Shown piece after piece: positions 17,130 through 26,147 of a stretch of DNA of 64,000 nt; within the stretch, counting starts at the first letter, position 1, and every line of letters begins with the position of its first letter. This DNA is from Bdellovibrionaceae bacterium UBA2316. Its GTDB lineage: Bacteria > Bdellovibrionota > Bdellovibrionia > Bdellovibrionales > Bdellovibrionaceae. The stretch spans positions 5,470 to 69,469 of the forward strand of contig DDVI01000038.1 of the NCBI GenBank assembly GCA_002345205.1, given 5' to 3'. The notes beneath the pieces are model-generated. The model searched no databases. It was not told where the DNA came from and saw only the letters and a program-made list of their open reading frames with translations. Both the position numbers and the translations under genes were made by a program.

Positions 17130-18116
17130 TTATACATACCAACCCATTCGCCCCTGAGTCGCTTGTAAAGTGTTATTAGTGAGTGCATGAATATCTGATT
17201 CTAAATTTACTGTCGCACTAACTACAAACGGTACGATATGGGGGCAATAAGACGTTGCTTTTTTCCCGTGTAAGGCAAGAAGTCGACCATTCGGCGCAAA
17301 TAGTGGTGCATATATGGCATTGAGCCGATCTTCCACAGCAGCCCACTGTAATTGGGTCGCTCGGTCATACGCATAAATTACTTTATCTGCATCCCATACA
17401 ACAAATTGCCCATCAGGTGAAACATCATAGCTACCACTACTAGGTTTGACTTCTATATTTGCGAACTGACCTTGATCTGCAAATTTGGAACTAAAGCCAT
17501 TCAAAAAGCCCGAATTACTCCGTCTAAGCACTAGTTCGCCCGTGAGCCCAATCTAAACGGGGTCTTCATAATTATCAAATTGAGTAATCACTTGGATTGA
17601 AGCCAATTCTAATACGAGCGTTCTGTTCCAACGCTTTCGACTATTTGCAAATACAATTTCTTTTACAGTAAAGGCAAAATATTTTTCATCCGGACTAAAA
17701 ACAATTGAACTCACTAACGATGAATTCGCTCGTTTAATTTGTATTCGGTTTTTCAAGCTAGCATCAGAATTGAAAAGTGAAATAAAAAAACCACCTTCTG
17801 GATTCTCGCCTTTGTCTGCTACGGCAATTAATCCGGACCGAGACACGCCTATACCAATCTCGCTTGGAATGTTTTTTTCGGGACTAAATTCTATATTTAC
17901 AAGTGAAGCAAAATTGTATACCGCAATTTTACTTTCATTTTTAAACACCAAGAAACCAATTCCGCCCTGGTCTGGCGTCCCTAGAGGACGAACGACAGGA
18001 ACCGGTTGCGAACTATGGTTTCCACCACTACAGCTTAAAAGCGCCATCCCGGAAAGAGTGATTAAACTCTGAGTAGTAATCCTTCGCCGAGATATGTCGT
18101 GTATCAACGCCCTCAT
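17130..18116 (-). pseudogene. WD40-like propeller lipoprotein gene with one in-frame stop
   Basis: A single frame of 329 codons is cut by one TAG at 17553-17555. The first part (to D-N-Y-E-D-P-V) has a signal peptide with lipobox-like L-L-S-C and beta-propeller repeats such as V-F-S-P-D-E-K-Y-F-A-F. Immediately after the stop the same frame continues I-G-L-T-G-E-L-V and later Y-D-V-S-P-D-G-Q-F-V-V-W-D-A and P-L-F-A-P-N-G-R-L-L-A, further TolB/WD40-like blades. A Trp codon changed to TAG would explain it. A downstream ATG-like restart at 17531 is probably not a real gene. Function unknown. Confidence 0.7.
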
Positions 18117-18157
18117 AGTTAACTATCATGCAATTCGACGGCCTGATAACAATTAGC

Positions 18158-18727
18158 TCATTTCGTTTTCGCAATCCAAAATTCTACTTTAGATAACTGC
18201 TTAGGGCGTACAGTCGGGTCAACCAAATCCCACTGTGTTGGGAGACCGCCAAAAACCAAAGAATTCAAATTTAACTTATAAATATCGTATACGGTTTTAC
18301 CAATTGTTGGCATTTTGAACGGGCGACAAAATTTTCCCGAAACATTCTGAGCCACATTAAGTTTCCAGTTTTTAAAACCACAACCATCCTCATTCGTGTT
18401 GCTATTAAACTTTTCAATCACACTTTGCAGATGAACAGTCATCTCTACTTTAGATGGTGTACTGTTAAACTTTTTACCGTCTCCAAACTTTGCCCCAGTA
18501 ATATAGCTGGCCTCATACGCCATGCTCAACGAATGCGTAGTGCAGACCTTATCCTCAAACAATTTAAAATTAACGGTCTCTTTACTATTTTCAAATTTTA
18601 TTACTGCCTTAAAAGAATGATTTCCAAAAATATTACATTCAGAAACCCAATTGCCTGTAATGTCTGATTTGGCTAAAACCGAAATTGAAAACAAAAGAAA
18701 TGTAACTGCATTTATTACTATTTTCAC
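18158..18727 (-). CDS. Secreted protein of unknown function
   Basis: About 189 residues with a Sec signal peptide (I-V-I-N-A-V-T-F-L-L-F-S-I-S-V-L-A). The mature protein starts D-I-T-G-N-W-V-S-E-C, a G-x-W motif seen in lipocalin-like barrels, and has several beta-type stretches and five Cys. I prefer the GTG at 18727 because GGAG lies just upstream and the signal peptide begins there; the longer frame to 18793 adds unrelated residues. No specific family was identified. Confidence 0.65.
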   Translation of the reverse strand: MKIVINAVTFLLFSISVLAKSDITGNWVSECNIFGNHSFKAVIKFENSKETVNFKLFEDKVCTTHSLSMAYEASYITGAKFGDGKKFNSTPSKVEMTVHLQSVIEKFNSNTNEDGCGFKNWKLNVAQNVSGKFCRPFKMPTIGKTVYDIYKLNLNSLVFGGLPTQWDLVDPTVRPKQLSKVEFWIAKTK

Positions 18728-18850
18728 CGTGTCTCCTATATTTTTATGCCACAAAATTTGCAGTAAATCGCATCCGCATCCGAGGTCCCACAAAACGCAA
18801 CTTGGGTACGGCTAACCCATGGCGCTCAGGCAGAGTTAACTGTTTGAAGA

Positions 18851-19183
18851 CTAAACTCCGAAAAGTTGAGTCACTACGAACAAAGCTAGCAGACCCAATG
18901 CGATCGTGGCAACTGTACTTCGCGTTTTAAAACAAATCACGAAAGCACCAACCAAAACTATTAAACGTTCTTTGCCCATGACCCACTCGACGGAGCCTTG
19001 ATGATAAAACACGGCAGGTGCTACGAATGCCGGCAAGATCGCAGCTGGAATATAAGAAAATAATTCTTTTGTTCGATCCGAAATCTGTATCCTATCTGAT
19101 ACCGCAATAATTGAGCCTCGAATTATAATTGTTCCTAATGCCAGGAAACCTATATTGATCCAAAAATACCGGGCATCTATCAT
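18851..19183 (-). CDS. azlD: AzlD family branched-chain amino acid exporter subunit
   Basis: A 110-residue protein with four hydrophobic segments, including L-A-L-G-T-I-I-I-R-G and Y-I-P-A-A-I-L-P-A-F-V-A-P, which mark AzlD. AzlD partners AzlC in export of branched-chain amino acids or analogues across the inner membrane. Its ATG overlaps the azlC stop by four bases (ATGA), so the two are co-translated. Confidence 0.9.
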   Translation of the reverse strand: MIDARYFWINIGFLALGTIIIRGSIIAVSDRIQISDRTKELFSYIPAAILPAFVAPAVFYHQGSVEWVMGKERLIVLVGAFVICFKTRSTVATIALGLLALFVVTQLFGV

Positions 19184-19869
19184 GAACTCGCCTTATCTCG
19201 AGACAAATAGGCCGCTAGCATAATAGATAAACAGGCCGTAACAATTAGTCCCACTTTAAATGGAAGACTATATAACAAAACGGAAACACCCGCAGAAAAA
19301 GCGGCAACAAATACATATTTCTTATTTTTCAAAGTCGGAATCAGAAGAGCTACAAAACTGAGCGGAACTCCATAGTCCAGTCCCCACGAAGCTGGAGCAA
19401 AATTACCAAAAATAAATCCAGCCACAACCGATAACTGCCAAACCAATATCATACACAAAGACGCGCCAAAATAGAATGCTACTGCATTTTTGTTTGTTGG
19501 AAGTTTATCTTGATTTGCTGACATCACGGCATAACTTTGATCCGTTAACAGATGAGCCGCAAAAAATTTAGATATAAATCCCGAGTTCTGTAAATACGGC
19601 GACATGGCTGCACTATACAACAAAAATCTTAGATTAATTACTAAGCCAGAAATTATGACCACAATGCCAAGTGCGTTTCGGGTCATTAAATCGATTGCGG
19701 CTAGCTGAGCAGCTCCTGCATATACGAAAACATTCATGCCCAATGTTTGGAAGAAACTAAACTTAGCTTCCGAGCACAACGTACCGACAACGGCCCCAAA
19801 AGGAATAATACCTGTGGTTATTGGGATCATTAATTTAAATCCCATTCCAAAAAAATTCTGCGTCTTCAT
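19180..19869 (-). CDS. azlC: AzlC family branched-chain amino acid exporter subunit
   Basis: About 229 residues and seven or eight membrane segments. Family features include I-I-P-F-G-A-V-V-G-T near the start, N-V-F-V-Y-A-G-A-A-Q-L-A-A in the second helix, N-L-R-F-L-L-Y-S-A-A and L-L-T-D-Q-S-Y-A. The ATG at 19869 is chosen because it overlaps the stop of the upstream membrane-protein gene as ATGA; a longer frame to 19950 lies wholly inside that gene. Forms a transporter with AzlD directly downstream. Confidence 0.9.
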   Translation of the reverse strand: MKTQNFFGMGFKLMIPITTGIIPFGAVVGTLCSEAKFSFFQTLGMNVFVYAGAAQLAAIDLMTRNALGIVVIISGLVINLRFLLYSAAMSPYLQNSGFISKFFAAHLLTDQSYAVMSANQDKLPTNKNAVAFYFGASLCMILVWQLSVVAGFIFGNFAPASWGLDYGVPLSFVALLIPTLKNKKYVFVAAFSAGVSVLLYSLPFKVGLIVTACLSIMLAAYLSRDKASS

Positions 19870-20645
19870 GATGAACTTTCTATTGTCGAGGTATGTTGAT
19901 AAAATGCAACAAAAAGCGACAAAATCGCGGCCACCAAAAGCGCTACACATAATAATTTGCTCAGAGCAAAGACCTTACTCCAAAAGGTATTGTTTCGCGC
20001 GAGTGTTTCGAATTCATTCACGTAAATAATCTCACACGCGCCACTTTCCCGATCTGTCCTGGATACACTTGTATTTCTGTATGGCCCACCATCTACGCTA
20101 TAGTTTACTAACTGTCCTTTAATGCGGATTTCATCACCCACTTTGGAATTTTCTATCAATTTTCGAATATTAATATTCGCAGGAATTAAGTGATTATTCG
20201 ATATCTGATCCATTTTGAAATTCTGCCAAGCGTCCCCGCTTTCTGTTTGCACATAACACGTCCAGTTCCCATTTCTAAAATTAAGCTTATCTAAGTAGGG
20301 ATTTAAAATATTCGTGCCCCAGATAACGCATATGTCTTTTGTATTTATATAATCATTCCAAGACTCATGGGAGGTATCCGTCCAACTATCAGAATCGTGA
20401 TTTGAAACTACCAAACCCCAGATTTCATAATCATGAGTGGGATTTAATTGATAACGATGTCCATTCGCCTCCATAGTAAACGACGTTTTAGTCGTAGGTA
20501 TCTGGACCGGTTCTTTTTGAAGACTACCAAGAGAAACAAATCTAGTTGGAATTTTTTGCGACCGCCAGTAGCTGATTCCGCAAATGGCGGCGCAAAGCAC
20601 TAATAGTTTTGAAAAGCGTATGAAACAATCGATGTTACTTTTCAT
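19866..20645 (-). CDS. Membrane protein of unknown function in azlCD operon
   Basis: A 259-residue protein with one membrane helix near each end (about 10-27 and 228-248) and a large region between them, probably periplasmic. The middle has H-D-Y-E-I-W-G-L-V-V-S-N, a Trp/Asp-rich S-W-T-D-T-S-H-E-S-W-N-D-Y-I, then D-I-C-V-I-W-G-T-N, and a later V-G-D-E-I-R-I-K-G-Q-L-V-N-Y that looks like an OB-fold strand pair. I recall hypothetical proteins of this pattern but no function. Four-base overlap with azlC makes it the first gene of a three-gene operon. Confidence 0.6.
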   Translation of the reverse strand: MKSNIDCFIRFSKLLVLCAAICGISYWRSQKIPTRFVSLGSLQKEPVQIPTTKTSFTMEANGHRYQLNPTHDYEIWGLVVSNHDSDSWTDTSHESWNDYINTKDICVIWGTNILNPYLDKLNFRNGNWTCYVQTESGDAWQNFKMDQISNNHLIPANINIRKLIENSKVGDEIRIKGQLVNYSVDGGPYRNTSVSRTDRESGACEIIYVNEFETLARNNTFWSKVFALSKLLCVALLVAAILSLFVAFYQHTSTIESSS

Positions 20646-20698
20646 AAATTGAACATCTTTGGTTGATCTGAAATAGGTAATTTTGATATCACTGAAGA

Positions 20699-21646
20699 CT
20701 ATTTTTGCAAATAGTCTTCAAGTTTGTCAAACGAACCTGTCCAACCCAGAGTCATACCCGTTCGTTCTTTCACGAAAGTAGCAAGTTCTGCCGGAGTACA
20801 ATTTCCATATGTTTCCCAAGTTATGGTAACTCGCGTTTCGTCTACACTTTCTTCAGATAACTTTACCGTAGTTAACATTGTTTCTGGCCAAGTCGGTGCC
20901 ATCGGGTGACGACTCATATTTCCTTTTTCATCACAGAATTGCTGAGTATAGACAATTAAATTTGGACTTTCGATTTTTACATACTCTGCACGCCCGTACA
21001 TTTTTATATCGCCGCCACTCATCATATACATAGATTTACCGCCGGCTCTAATATCAGCATTCATGAATTGCATCGTCATGCCTGTTGGCGGTAGCCATTT
21101 TGCAATGTGTTTCGGATCTGTCCACATTTCAAACATAGTTTTGATAGGCGCTTTGAAGGACCGGTTGATAACGAAAACTTCTTTTCCCGTTTTTTCTTTC
21201 TCTACGTATTCTGCTAAACGATCCCATGTTGAATTTCCGCCTGCGGCTTTAACGAACTTTGCAATTTCGGCTGCCGCTTCTGGGGACGCCAAAATCATCC
21301 GCATATCCATCTTCGTTTTACCTTTTTCATCAGAAAATGTAACATTTACGCGAAATAATGGGGGCGTATCCTCGGTACCACCATGGTCATAAACTAATTT
21401 TTTATACGGCTCGACTTCAAAGTACTTAGTCAAATTTGGCCAATCTTTGCCATCTGGTCCATGCATTGTATATTTCCAATGTCCACCCACACGTAAATCT
21501 TTACTGTGAGTAGTAATCGTAAACCCACGAGGGCCCCACCATTTTGCGACTTGTTTTGGATCCGTCCAAGCATCCCATACTGCTTTTACAGGCGCATCAT
21601 ATACACGCACTATTTTGAGTTCATTTGAATTACTTTTTGCGAACAT
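20699..21646 (-). CDS. Protein with two AHSA1/SRPBCC domains
   Basis: A 315-residue protein made of two tandem START-like domains. Domain one (about 8-150) begins I-V-R-V-Y-D-A-P-V-K-A-V-W-D-A-W-T-D-P-K and has W-W-G-P-R-G-F; domain two (about 158-315) begins V-I-N-R-S-F-K-A-P-I-K-T-M-F-E-M-W-T-D-P-K and ends W-T-G-S-F-D-K-L-E-D-Y-L. The C-terminal W-x-x-x-F-D-x-L-x-x-Y-L is the usual AHSA1 finish. Such domains bind hydrophobic ligands. The ATG overlaps the upstream ArsR gene by 17 bases, the common ArsR-AHSA1 operon pairing; the duplication in one chain is less usual. Confidence 0.88.
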   Translation of the reverse strand: MFAKSNSNELKIVRVYDAPVKAVWDAWTDPKQVAKWWGPRGFTITTHSKDLRVGGHWKYTMHGPDGKDWPNLTKYFEVEPYKKLVYDHGGTEDTPPLFRVNVTFSDEKGKTKMDMRMILASPEAAAEIAKFVKAAGGNSTWDRLAEYVEKEKTGKEVFVINRSFKAPIKTMFEMWTDPKHIAKWLPPTGMTMQFMNADIRAGGKSMYMMSGGDIKMYGRAEYVKIESPNLIVYTQQFCDEKGNMSRHPMAPTWPETMLTTVKLSEESVDETRVTITWETYGNCTPAELATFVKERTGMTLGWTGSFDKLEDYLQK

Positions 21647-21995
21647 TAGTTTTTCCTTTCTTTTTCTTGTTACCTGTTACAGTTTTTAAATATTCATCTA
21701 GGCGATCAAAACTTTCTTCCCAGAAAACGCGATATTGTTCCATCCAATCGGCAGCGTCCTTCAAAGCCTCTGCATTTATTTTGCAAGGCCTCCATTGAGC
21801 TTCGCGAGTTTTCGTGATCAATCCTGCTTTTTCTAAAACTTTTAAATGTTTGGTAACGGCGGGCAGACTCATCTCTTTCAAAAATGGTTGCGCTAAATCT
21901 GAAACGTTAGCTTCACCTTGGGATAATTTTGCCAGCATTGCCCGTCGTGTGGGATCAGCTAGGGCGGCAAAGGTGGTACTCAGATTATCTTGCAT
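21630..21995 (-). CDS. ArsR family transcriptional regulator
   Basis: A 121-residue winged-helix repressor: F-A-A-L-A-D-P-T-R-R-A-M-L-A-K-L, then the recognition helix region L-P-A-V-T-K-H-L-K-V-L-E-K-A-G-L-I, followed by the wing. No Cys metal site is seen, as usual for the subgroup paired with AHSA1 proteins. AGAGG lies before the ATG. It heads a two-gene operon and probably binds the perfect repeat at 22017-22032. Confidence 0.9.
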   Translation of the reverse strand: MQDNLSTTFAALADPTRRAMLAKLSQGEANVSDLAQPFLKEMSLPAVTKHLKVLEKAGLITKTREAQWRPCKINAEALKDAADWMEQYRVFWEESFDRLDEYLKTVTGNKKKKGKTNVRKK

Positions 21996-22016
21996 ATTAT
22001 TTAACCTCTTTGTTAA

Positions 22017-22032
22017 TTAACTACTTAGTTAA
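22017..22032. promoter_or_regulatory. Perfect inverted repeat upstream of ArsR gene
   Basis: TTAACTA-CT-TAGTTAA, seven-base arms around two bases, 22 bases upstream of the ArsR start. The size and place fit an autoregulatory ArsR operator. The rest of the 21996-22317 gap shows only AT-rich promoter-like sequence for tpx and no gene. Confidence 0.55.
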
Positions 22033-22317
22033 GTATAAGTTGAAGCTATGCCTACGTCAACGGCATTTTTAAGCAGCTGAAATTACTAAGAAAATCTAAC
22101 TATATCTGTTTTCTACAATATGCTTAAGGGTCTTAAGATCCGTTTCTATAAACCTTAAATCCCCATCGGCGATTCGCAAAGACAAATACGTTCTCTATAT
22201 TGTGTTTAATAGATATAGAAATATGTTTCACTGGAAAACTCATAACGCCTGCTATTTTCTTCCCGACACCTAAATTTTTGGTATACAGTATCGAACATCA
22301 CTTAAAAGGAGAACTAC

Positions 22318-22821
22318 ATGGCTAAGATTACATTAAAAGGAAATCCTATTAACACGACTGGCGATTTGCCAAAAGTTGGCTCAACGGCTCCAGAGTTTAA
22401 ATTAACAAAAATGGATTTATCAGAAGCGACCCTTTCTTCTTTTGCAGGAAAGAAAAAAGTTTTAAATATTTTTCCAAGTATTGATACCGGGACTTGCGCT
22501 TTATCAGTAAAGCATTTCAACAAAGACGCTGCGAATGCAAAAAACACCGTCGTTATAAATATCTCTGCAGATCTTCCATTTGCACAAAAGCGTTTCTGTG
22601 GTGCCGAAGGTATTGCAAATGCAGAAACTATGTCGTCATTCCGTAGCACATTTGCAAGAGATTACGGGTTACAACTTCAAGATGGTCCGTTAGCAGGACT
22701 ATGCTCACGCGCAGTTATCGTTCTAGATGAAAACAATAAAGTTCTATACACGGAACAAGTGGCTGACATCGTTAATGAACCTAATTACGACGCCGCAATG
22801 AAATCGTTAAACAATATGTAA
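22318..22821 (+). CDS. tpx: Thiol peroxidase
   Basis: A 167-residue 2-Cys atypical peroxiredoxin. The peroxidatic Cys60 lies in D-T-G-T-C-A-L-S-V and the resolving Cys94 in R-F-C-G-A-E-G, the same spacing as in E. coli Tpx. The N-terminal K-G-N-P-I and S-A-D-L-P-F-A-Q-K-R-F are family stretches. It reduces lipid and alkyl hydroperoxides with thioredoxin. AAAAGGAG precedes the ATG; an inverted repeat follows the stop. Single gene. Confidence 0.96.
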   Translation: MAKITLKGNPINTTGDLPKVGSTAPEFKLTKMDLSEATLSSFAGKKKVLNIFPSIDTGTCALSVKHFNKDAANAKNTVVINISADLPFAQKRFCGAEGIANAETMSSFRSTFARDYGLQLQDGPLAGLCSRAVIVLDENNKVLYTEQVADIVNEPNYDAAMKSLNNM

Positions 22822-22847
22822 GTCTTTGATCTTGATAGGAAAAACCA

Positions 22848-22871
22848 AACGACTTGAATTTCAGGTCGTTT
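22848..22871 (+). terminator. Hairpin after tpx
   Basis: AAACGACTTGA pairs with TCAGGTCGTTT (one wobble) about 27 bases past the tpx stop. Only a short T run follows, so it is a likely but not ideal intrinsic terminator. Confidence 0.5.
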
Positions 22872-22987
22872 GCCTTTATCCTATTAGTTCTGGGCTCTAC
22901 ACCCAGAATTTATGAGAGCGTAAATAAACCAGTTTAATTTTTTTAATTTAACTTCAATTCCACACAGTCTGTGTGAAGGGTTTATTT

Positions 22988-24499
22988 ATGAATGCAATCG
23001 TCACCGCAAGGGGCGTCTCTCTTGAGTTAACAAGTGGGCGGCTACTCTTTTCAAATTTAAATTTTACAATTAACCCCATACTAACGGCACTGGTTGGTCC
23101 CAATGGCGTTGGAAAAACGAGTTTAGCAAAGCTATTGGTCGGCGAGATTGAACCCACTTCGGGTTCTATCCGTCGCAATGTTCCTGTTACGTTTTTTCAT
23201 CAACGAGAAGAACCGCCCGCCATGACTATCGAAGAGTTTCTAACCGAAGACTACTCTTGGCCAACGCTAGGTGAAAAATTACTTGATGGGATTGATCGCC
23301 AAAAATTGTGTACACACTTAAGTGGTGGGCAATGGATGCGCGTTCGCTTGGCCCATTCCCTCAAAGATCGGTTTTTAATTCTAGATGAGCCAACCAACGA
23401 CTTGGATCGCGAAGGCCGAGAAGCTATCTTGCACTATTTGCAACGGCGTGAAGGTGGAGCTTTGATTGTTTCGCATGATCGCGAGTGTTTGCGCCTATGC
23501 CAAGATATCTTGGAACTTTCGAATCGCGGGCTCAGTAAGTTCGGCAATGGTTGGGATCTGTACGAAGAGGTCAAAAATCAGGAACGGAAAAACTTAAGCG
23601 CGGCATTAGATTCCGCCAAACGCGATCGCGATCAAGCTCATATCGATCGCGCAGAACAAATGGCTAAACAAGAAAAACGCAACCGACGCGGAGCTAAAAC
23701 CGCCGAACGCGGAGGTATGCCAAAGATTTTATTAGGTGCGCGCAAACGCCGTGCGCAAGCAACTTCTGGCAGTATCGATGCCGCGACCTTGGACCGCGCA
23801 AAATCGGCCGTTCAAGATGCGTACGAAGCATTTGCTGAAATGAAAATCGATCCTGTCATGTATGCCGACCTAATTGGTAAAGCAATCCCTAATCAAAAAT
23901 TGGTTGCAGAGGCCAGAGACTTCAACATCAAATTTAAAAACTGGCTTTATCCAAGAGATCTGAACTTTACGTGGCGAGGAAATCTGCGTTTGGCTTTAAA
24001 AGGCGAAAACGGTTCAGGTAAATCAACTTTGATCAAAGCTATCCTGGGCGAAGCATTTGAAACGCACGGTAAATTAATTCGCGGAAATTTGAAAACACTG
24101 TACATTGATCAACGATGCGCGATTTTAGATGAAACAAAAGATATCTTTGAAAATATTCGCGATGTCTCTATGCTTGATGAAAGTGAAATCAGAAATGGTC
24201 TATCGAAATTTCTATTTAAGAAAAATACCGTTTTCCAAAAAGTAAGTACTTTAAGTGGTGGCGAACGATTGCGAGCAGCGTTAGCGCGTGGGTTATTGAG
24301 CACTGAAAGACCGGAGCTTTTGATTTTAGATGAACCGACAAACAATTTGGATCTTTTAAATATCGAGTTTTTGGAAAACCTCATTCGTGAATTTCAAGGC
24401 GCATTGCTTGTGATTTCCCATGATGAGATCTTTTTGAAAAGAGCCAATGTGACCGAAGTGCTTGACCTTATAGACTTAAGGTTTCAAAATCAAAACTAA
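22988..24499 (+). CDS. ABC-F family ATP-binding protein
   Basis: About 503 residues with two ATPase domains and no membrane segments. Domain one has G-P-N-G-V-G-K-T (Walker A), L-S-G-G-Q-W-M-R (signature) and L-I-L-D-E-P-T-N-D-L-D; domain two has G-E-N-G-S-G-K-S-T, L-S-G-G-E-R-L-R-A-A-L-A and L-I-L-D-E-P-T-N-N-L-D. A charged linker rich in Arg/Lys (about 195-260) joins them. ABC-F proteins act on ribosomes, not in transport; subfamily not assigned. ATG 22988 follows AAGGG; an earlier GTG at 22973 overlaps that site. Confidence 0.92.
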   Translation: MNAIVTARGVSLELTSGRLLFSNLNFTINPILTALVGPNGVGKTSLAKLLVGEIEPTSGSIRRNVPVTFFHQREEPPAMTIEEFLTEDYSWPTLGEKLLDGIDRQKLCTHLSGGQWMRVRLAHSLKDRFLILDEPTNDLDREGREAILHYLQRREGGALIVSHDRECLRLCQDILELSNRGLSKFGNGWDLYEEVKNQERKNLSAALDSAKRDRDQAHIDRAEQMAKQEKRNRRGAKTAERGGMPKILLGARKRRAQATSGSIDAATLDRAKSAVQDAYEAFAEMKIDPVMYADLIGKAIPNQKLVAEARDFNIKFKNWLYPRDLNFTWRGNLRLALKGENGSGKSTLIKAILGEAFETHGKLIRGNLKTLYIDQRCAILDETKDIFENIRDVSMLDESEIRNGLSKFLFKKNTVFQKVSTLSGGERLRAALARGLLSTERPELLILDEPTNNLDLLNIEFLENLIREFQGALLVISHDEIFLKRANVTEVLDLIDLRFQNQN

Positions 24500-24522
24500 A
24501 AAATACCTTATTTTGAAATATG

Positions 24523-25602
24523 TTATAGCCCCAATAACTTCTTGGATAAATCGACGGCGCGTTCGACAAGCTCGAACGCATTTTGGTGCAGGTACTCGCT
24601 GTGTTTTACGTAATCCATATTCCGCTCCATGTCTTCAGCCGACCAACCTAACGAATGACCTACATAGGGAAATGCGGGGGATGCAAAACCCAGTTCACTA
24701 AAGAAGTTTAACATCTGTCCGGCGACAGACTGAATATTATCCTGACCACCTGTAATGATAAAACCGGCAACCTTGTTTTGAATCAATACCCGATCTTTTA
24801 ACGTAATTTGATTTTGAATGCTGTTAAGTCGTTCGGCCATTTTATAATATAACGAACTCGCGTTACCCCAACGAATGGGTGAGGATAAAATCACAACATC
24901 GGCCCAGTGAACTAGATTTTCATAAACCTGAACCATCTGATCATTAGGATCTATTTTTGTAATGGAACAAGGCCATGTGCAGGCTTTCTCTGATTTTGAA
25001 TAAAATCCTTCACAATGCCTAAAATTTAAATCTGACAACCCCAAAAATTTTGTTTCGACATCTAATGTACTTGAGGCTTTGCCAAGTGCCGTCTTCAATA
25101 GCTCTTCTGATGTTGAAAAACGTGGATGATTACGATCCATTGCGGTCGTAGAGATACCCAGAACTTTGATTTTTCCAGGCTCGCGTTTTGGCTCACGAGC
25201 TAAGCCAGAACCGGGATTGTAGGTAGCCCGCACTCTTTGTGATTCTGCGCCCGCATTTATAAATAACGATTCGCCTTCGATTTTTATCGGAATATTAGGA
25301 ACCGTTCCCGCGTGCGATGAAATAGGCTCGGTGGATTCACGAACAGATTCACCCGTCTTGTGATTAAACTCCCAATAGTGCCATGGACATTCGATACAGC
25401 CTTTTTTCAAACGACCTTTCGAAAGTGGTCCACCCATATGATTACATTTATTATTGAGTGCTCCAAATGCGCCGTCATAATAACTTAAAACCACTTTTCG
25501 ATCACTGATCGTAAGTTCTTTTAATCCACCTGTTGATTCAAGCTCACGAATCAAATCCTGAGTTTTCCCTACAAGCGTCCATTCGCTAGCGACTGGATCC
25601 AT
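24523..25602 (-). CDS. Rieske [2Fe-2S] domain fused to NAD(P)H-dependent FMN reductase/flavodoxin domain
   Basis: A 359-residue two-domain protein. Residues 1-115 are a Rieske ferredoxin: C53-x-H55 and C72-P-W-H75, with 16 residues between the pairs. Residues 143-359 follow the flavodoxin-like NADPH-dependent FMN reductase fold: K-I-K-V-L-G-I-S-T-T, then W-A-D-V-V-I-L-S-S-P-I-R-W-G-N-A-S-S, and V-A-G-F-I-I-T-G-G-Q-D-N. The linkage gives a direct path NAD(P)H to FMN to 2Fe-2S. Its start overlaps the globin stop by one base (TAATG). I infer that it is the reductase of that globin. The fusion is unusual. Confidence 0.82.
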   Translation of the reverse strand: MDPVASEWTLVGKTQDLIRELESTGGLKELTISDRKVVLSYYDGAFGALNNKCNHMGGPLSKGRLKKGCIECPWHYWEFNHKTGESVRESTEPISSHAGTVPNIPIKIEGESLFINAGAESQRVRATYNPGSGLAREPKREPGKIKVLGISTTAMDRNHPRFSTSEELLKTALGKASSTLDVETKFLGLSDLNFRHCEGFYSKSEKACTWPCSITKIDPNDQMVQVYENLVHWADVVILSSPIRWGNASSLYYKMAERLNSIQNQITLKDRVLIQNKVAGFIITGGQDNIQSVAGQMLNFFSELGFASPAFPYVGHSLGWSAEDMERNMDYVKHSEYLHQNAFELVERAVDLSKKLLGL

Positions 25603-26030
25603 TATTCAACCTTATTTTTTTGCGTTTGTTCAAAGAGATCATTCTTAGCAGTTAGTGTCCGTCCAATCGTTTCAGCAATTAACAGCCACAACACAGCTTG
25701 CGATGGTGTTAGGTTATCTTTTAGCGTATCATTAAAGATTCCAAGCCAACGTTTGAGCAGTTCCCGATTGAACCCAGCGAAATAGTGTTTAGGCACAGGG
25801 TTGTATTCAGAAAATTGATAGGGCTGACCGCCCATTCGAATCCACCAAAAATGAGTGATGCGATCGATGTGTTCAGGCCAATCATGAACCGATTGAAACG
25901 GCACTTGCAAAACAGGGTCACGCTGAATTCGATTGTAGAAATCATCAACGACTTTAAAAATTTCACCATGCGTGAAAACGATATCTTTCACCGTTAACGT
26001 ATCCGTAGGGACCGGAATGGATGAGCTCAT
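25602..26030 (-). CDS. Group III truncated haemoglobin
   Basis: A 142-residue globin of the truncated class III. Helix B-E features V-D-D-F-Y-N-R-I-Q-R-D-P-V-L and D-W-P-E-H-I-D-R-I-T-H-F-W-W, then P-V-P-K-H82 as the likely proximal His, and R-W-L-G-I-F in helix G. Class III proteins bind O2 and NO and are linked to NO or oxygen handling. First gene of a two-gene operon with the Rieske-flavodoxin fusion. AGGA lies about ten bases before the ATG. Confidence 0.85.
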   Translation of the reverse strand: MSSSIPVPTDTLTVKDIVFTHGEIFKVVDDFYNRIQRDPVLQVPFQSVHDWPEHIDRITHFWWIRMGGQPYQFSEYNPVPKHYFAGFNRELLKRWLGIFNDTLKDNLTPSQAVLWLLIAETIGRTLTAKNDLFEQTQKNKVE

Positions 26031-26056
26031 AATAATTTTCCTATAGCTGACAGCCT

Positions 26057-26070
26057 ACTGCACCTGCAGT
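26057..26070. promoter_or_regulatory. Palindrome upstream of globin operon
   Basis: ACTGCA-CC-TGCAGT, 27 bases upstream of the globin ATG, in the divergent gap with radD. It may be an operator for the globin operon; no regulator gene is adjacent. Confidence 0.35.
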
Positions 26071-26147
26071 TAAAGTCACGTTTTTTTTTATGGCTCTTCC
26101 CACAAAACCCTTTCCAATTGGGCAATTTCCAACAATACTATAACCCC

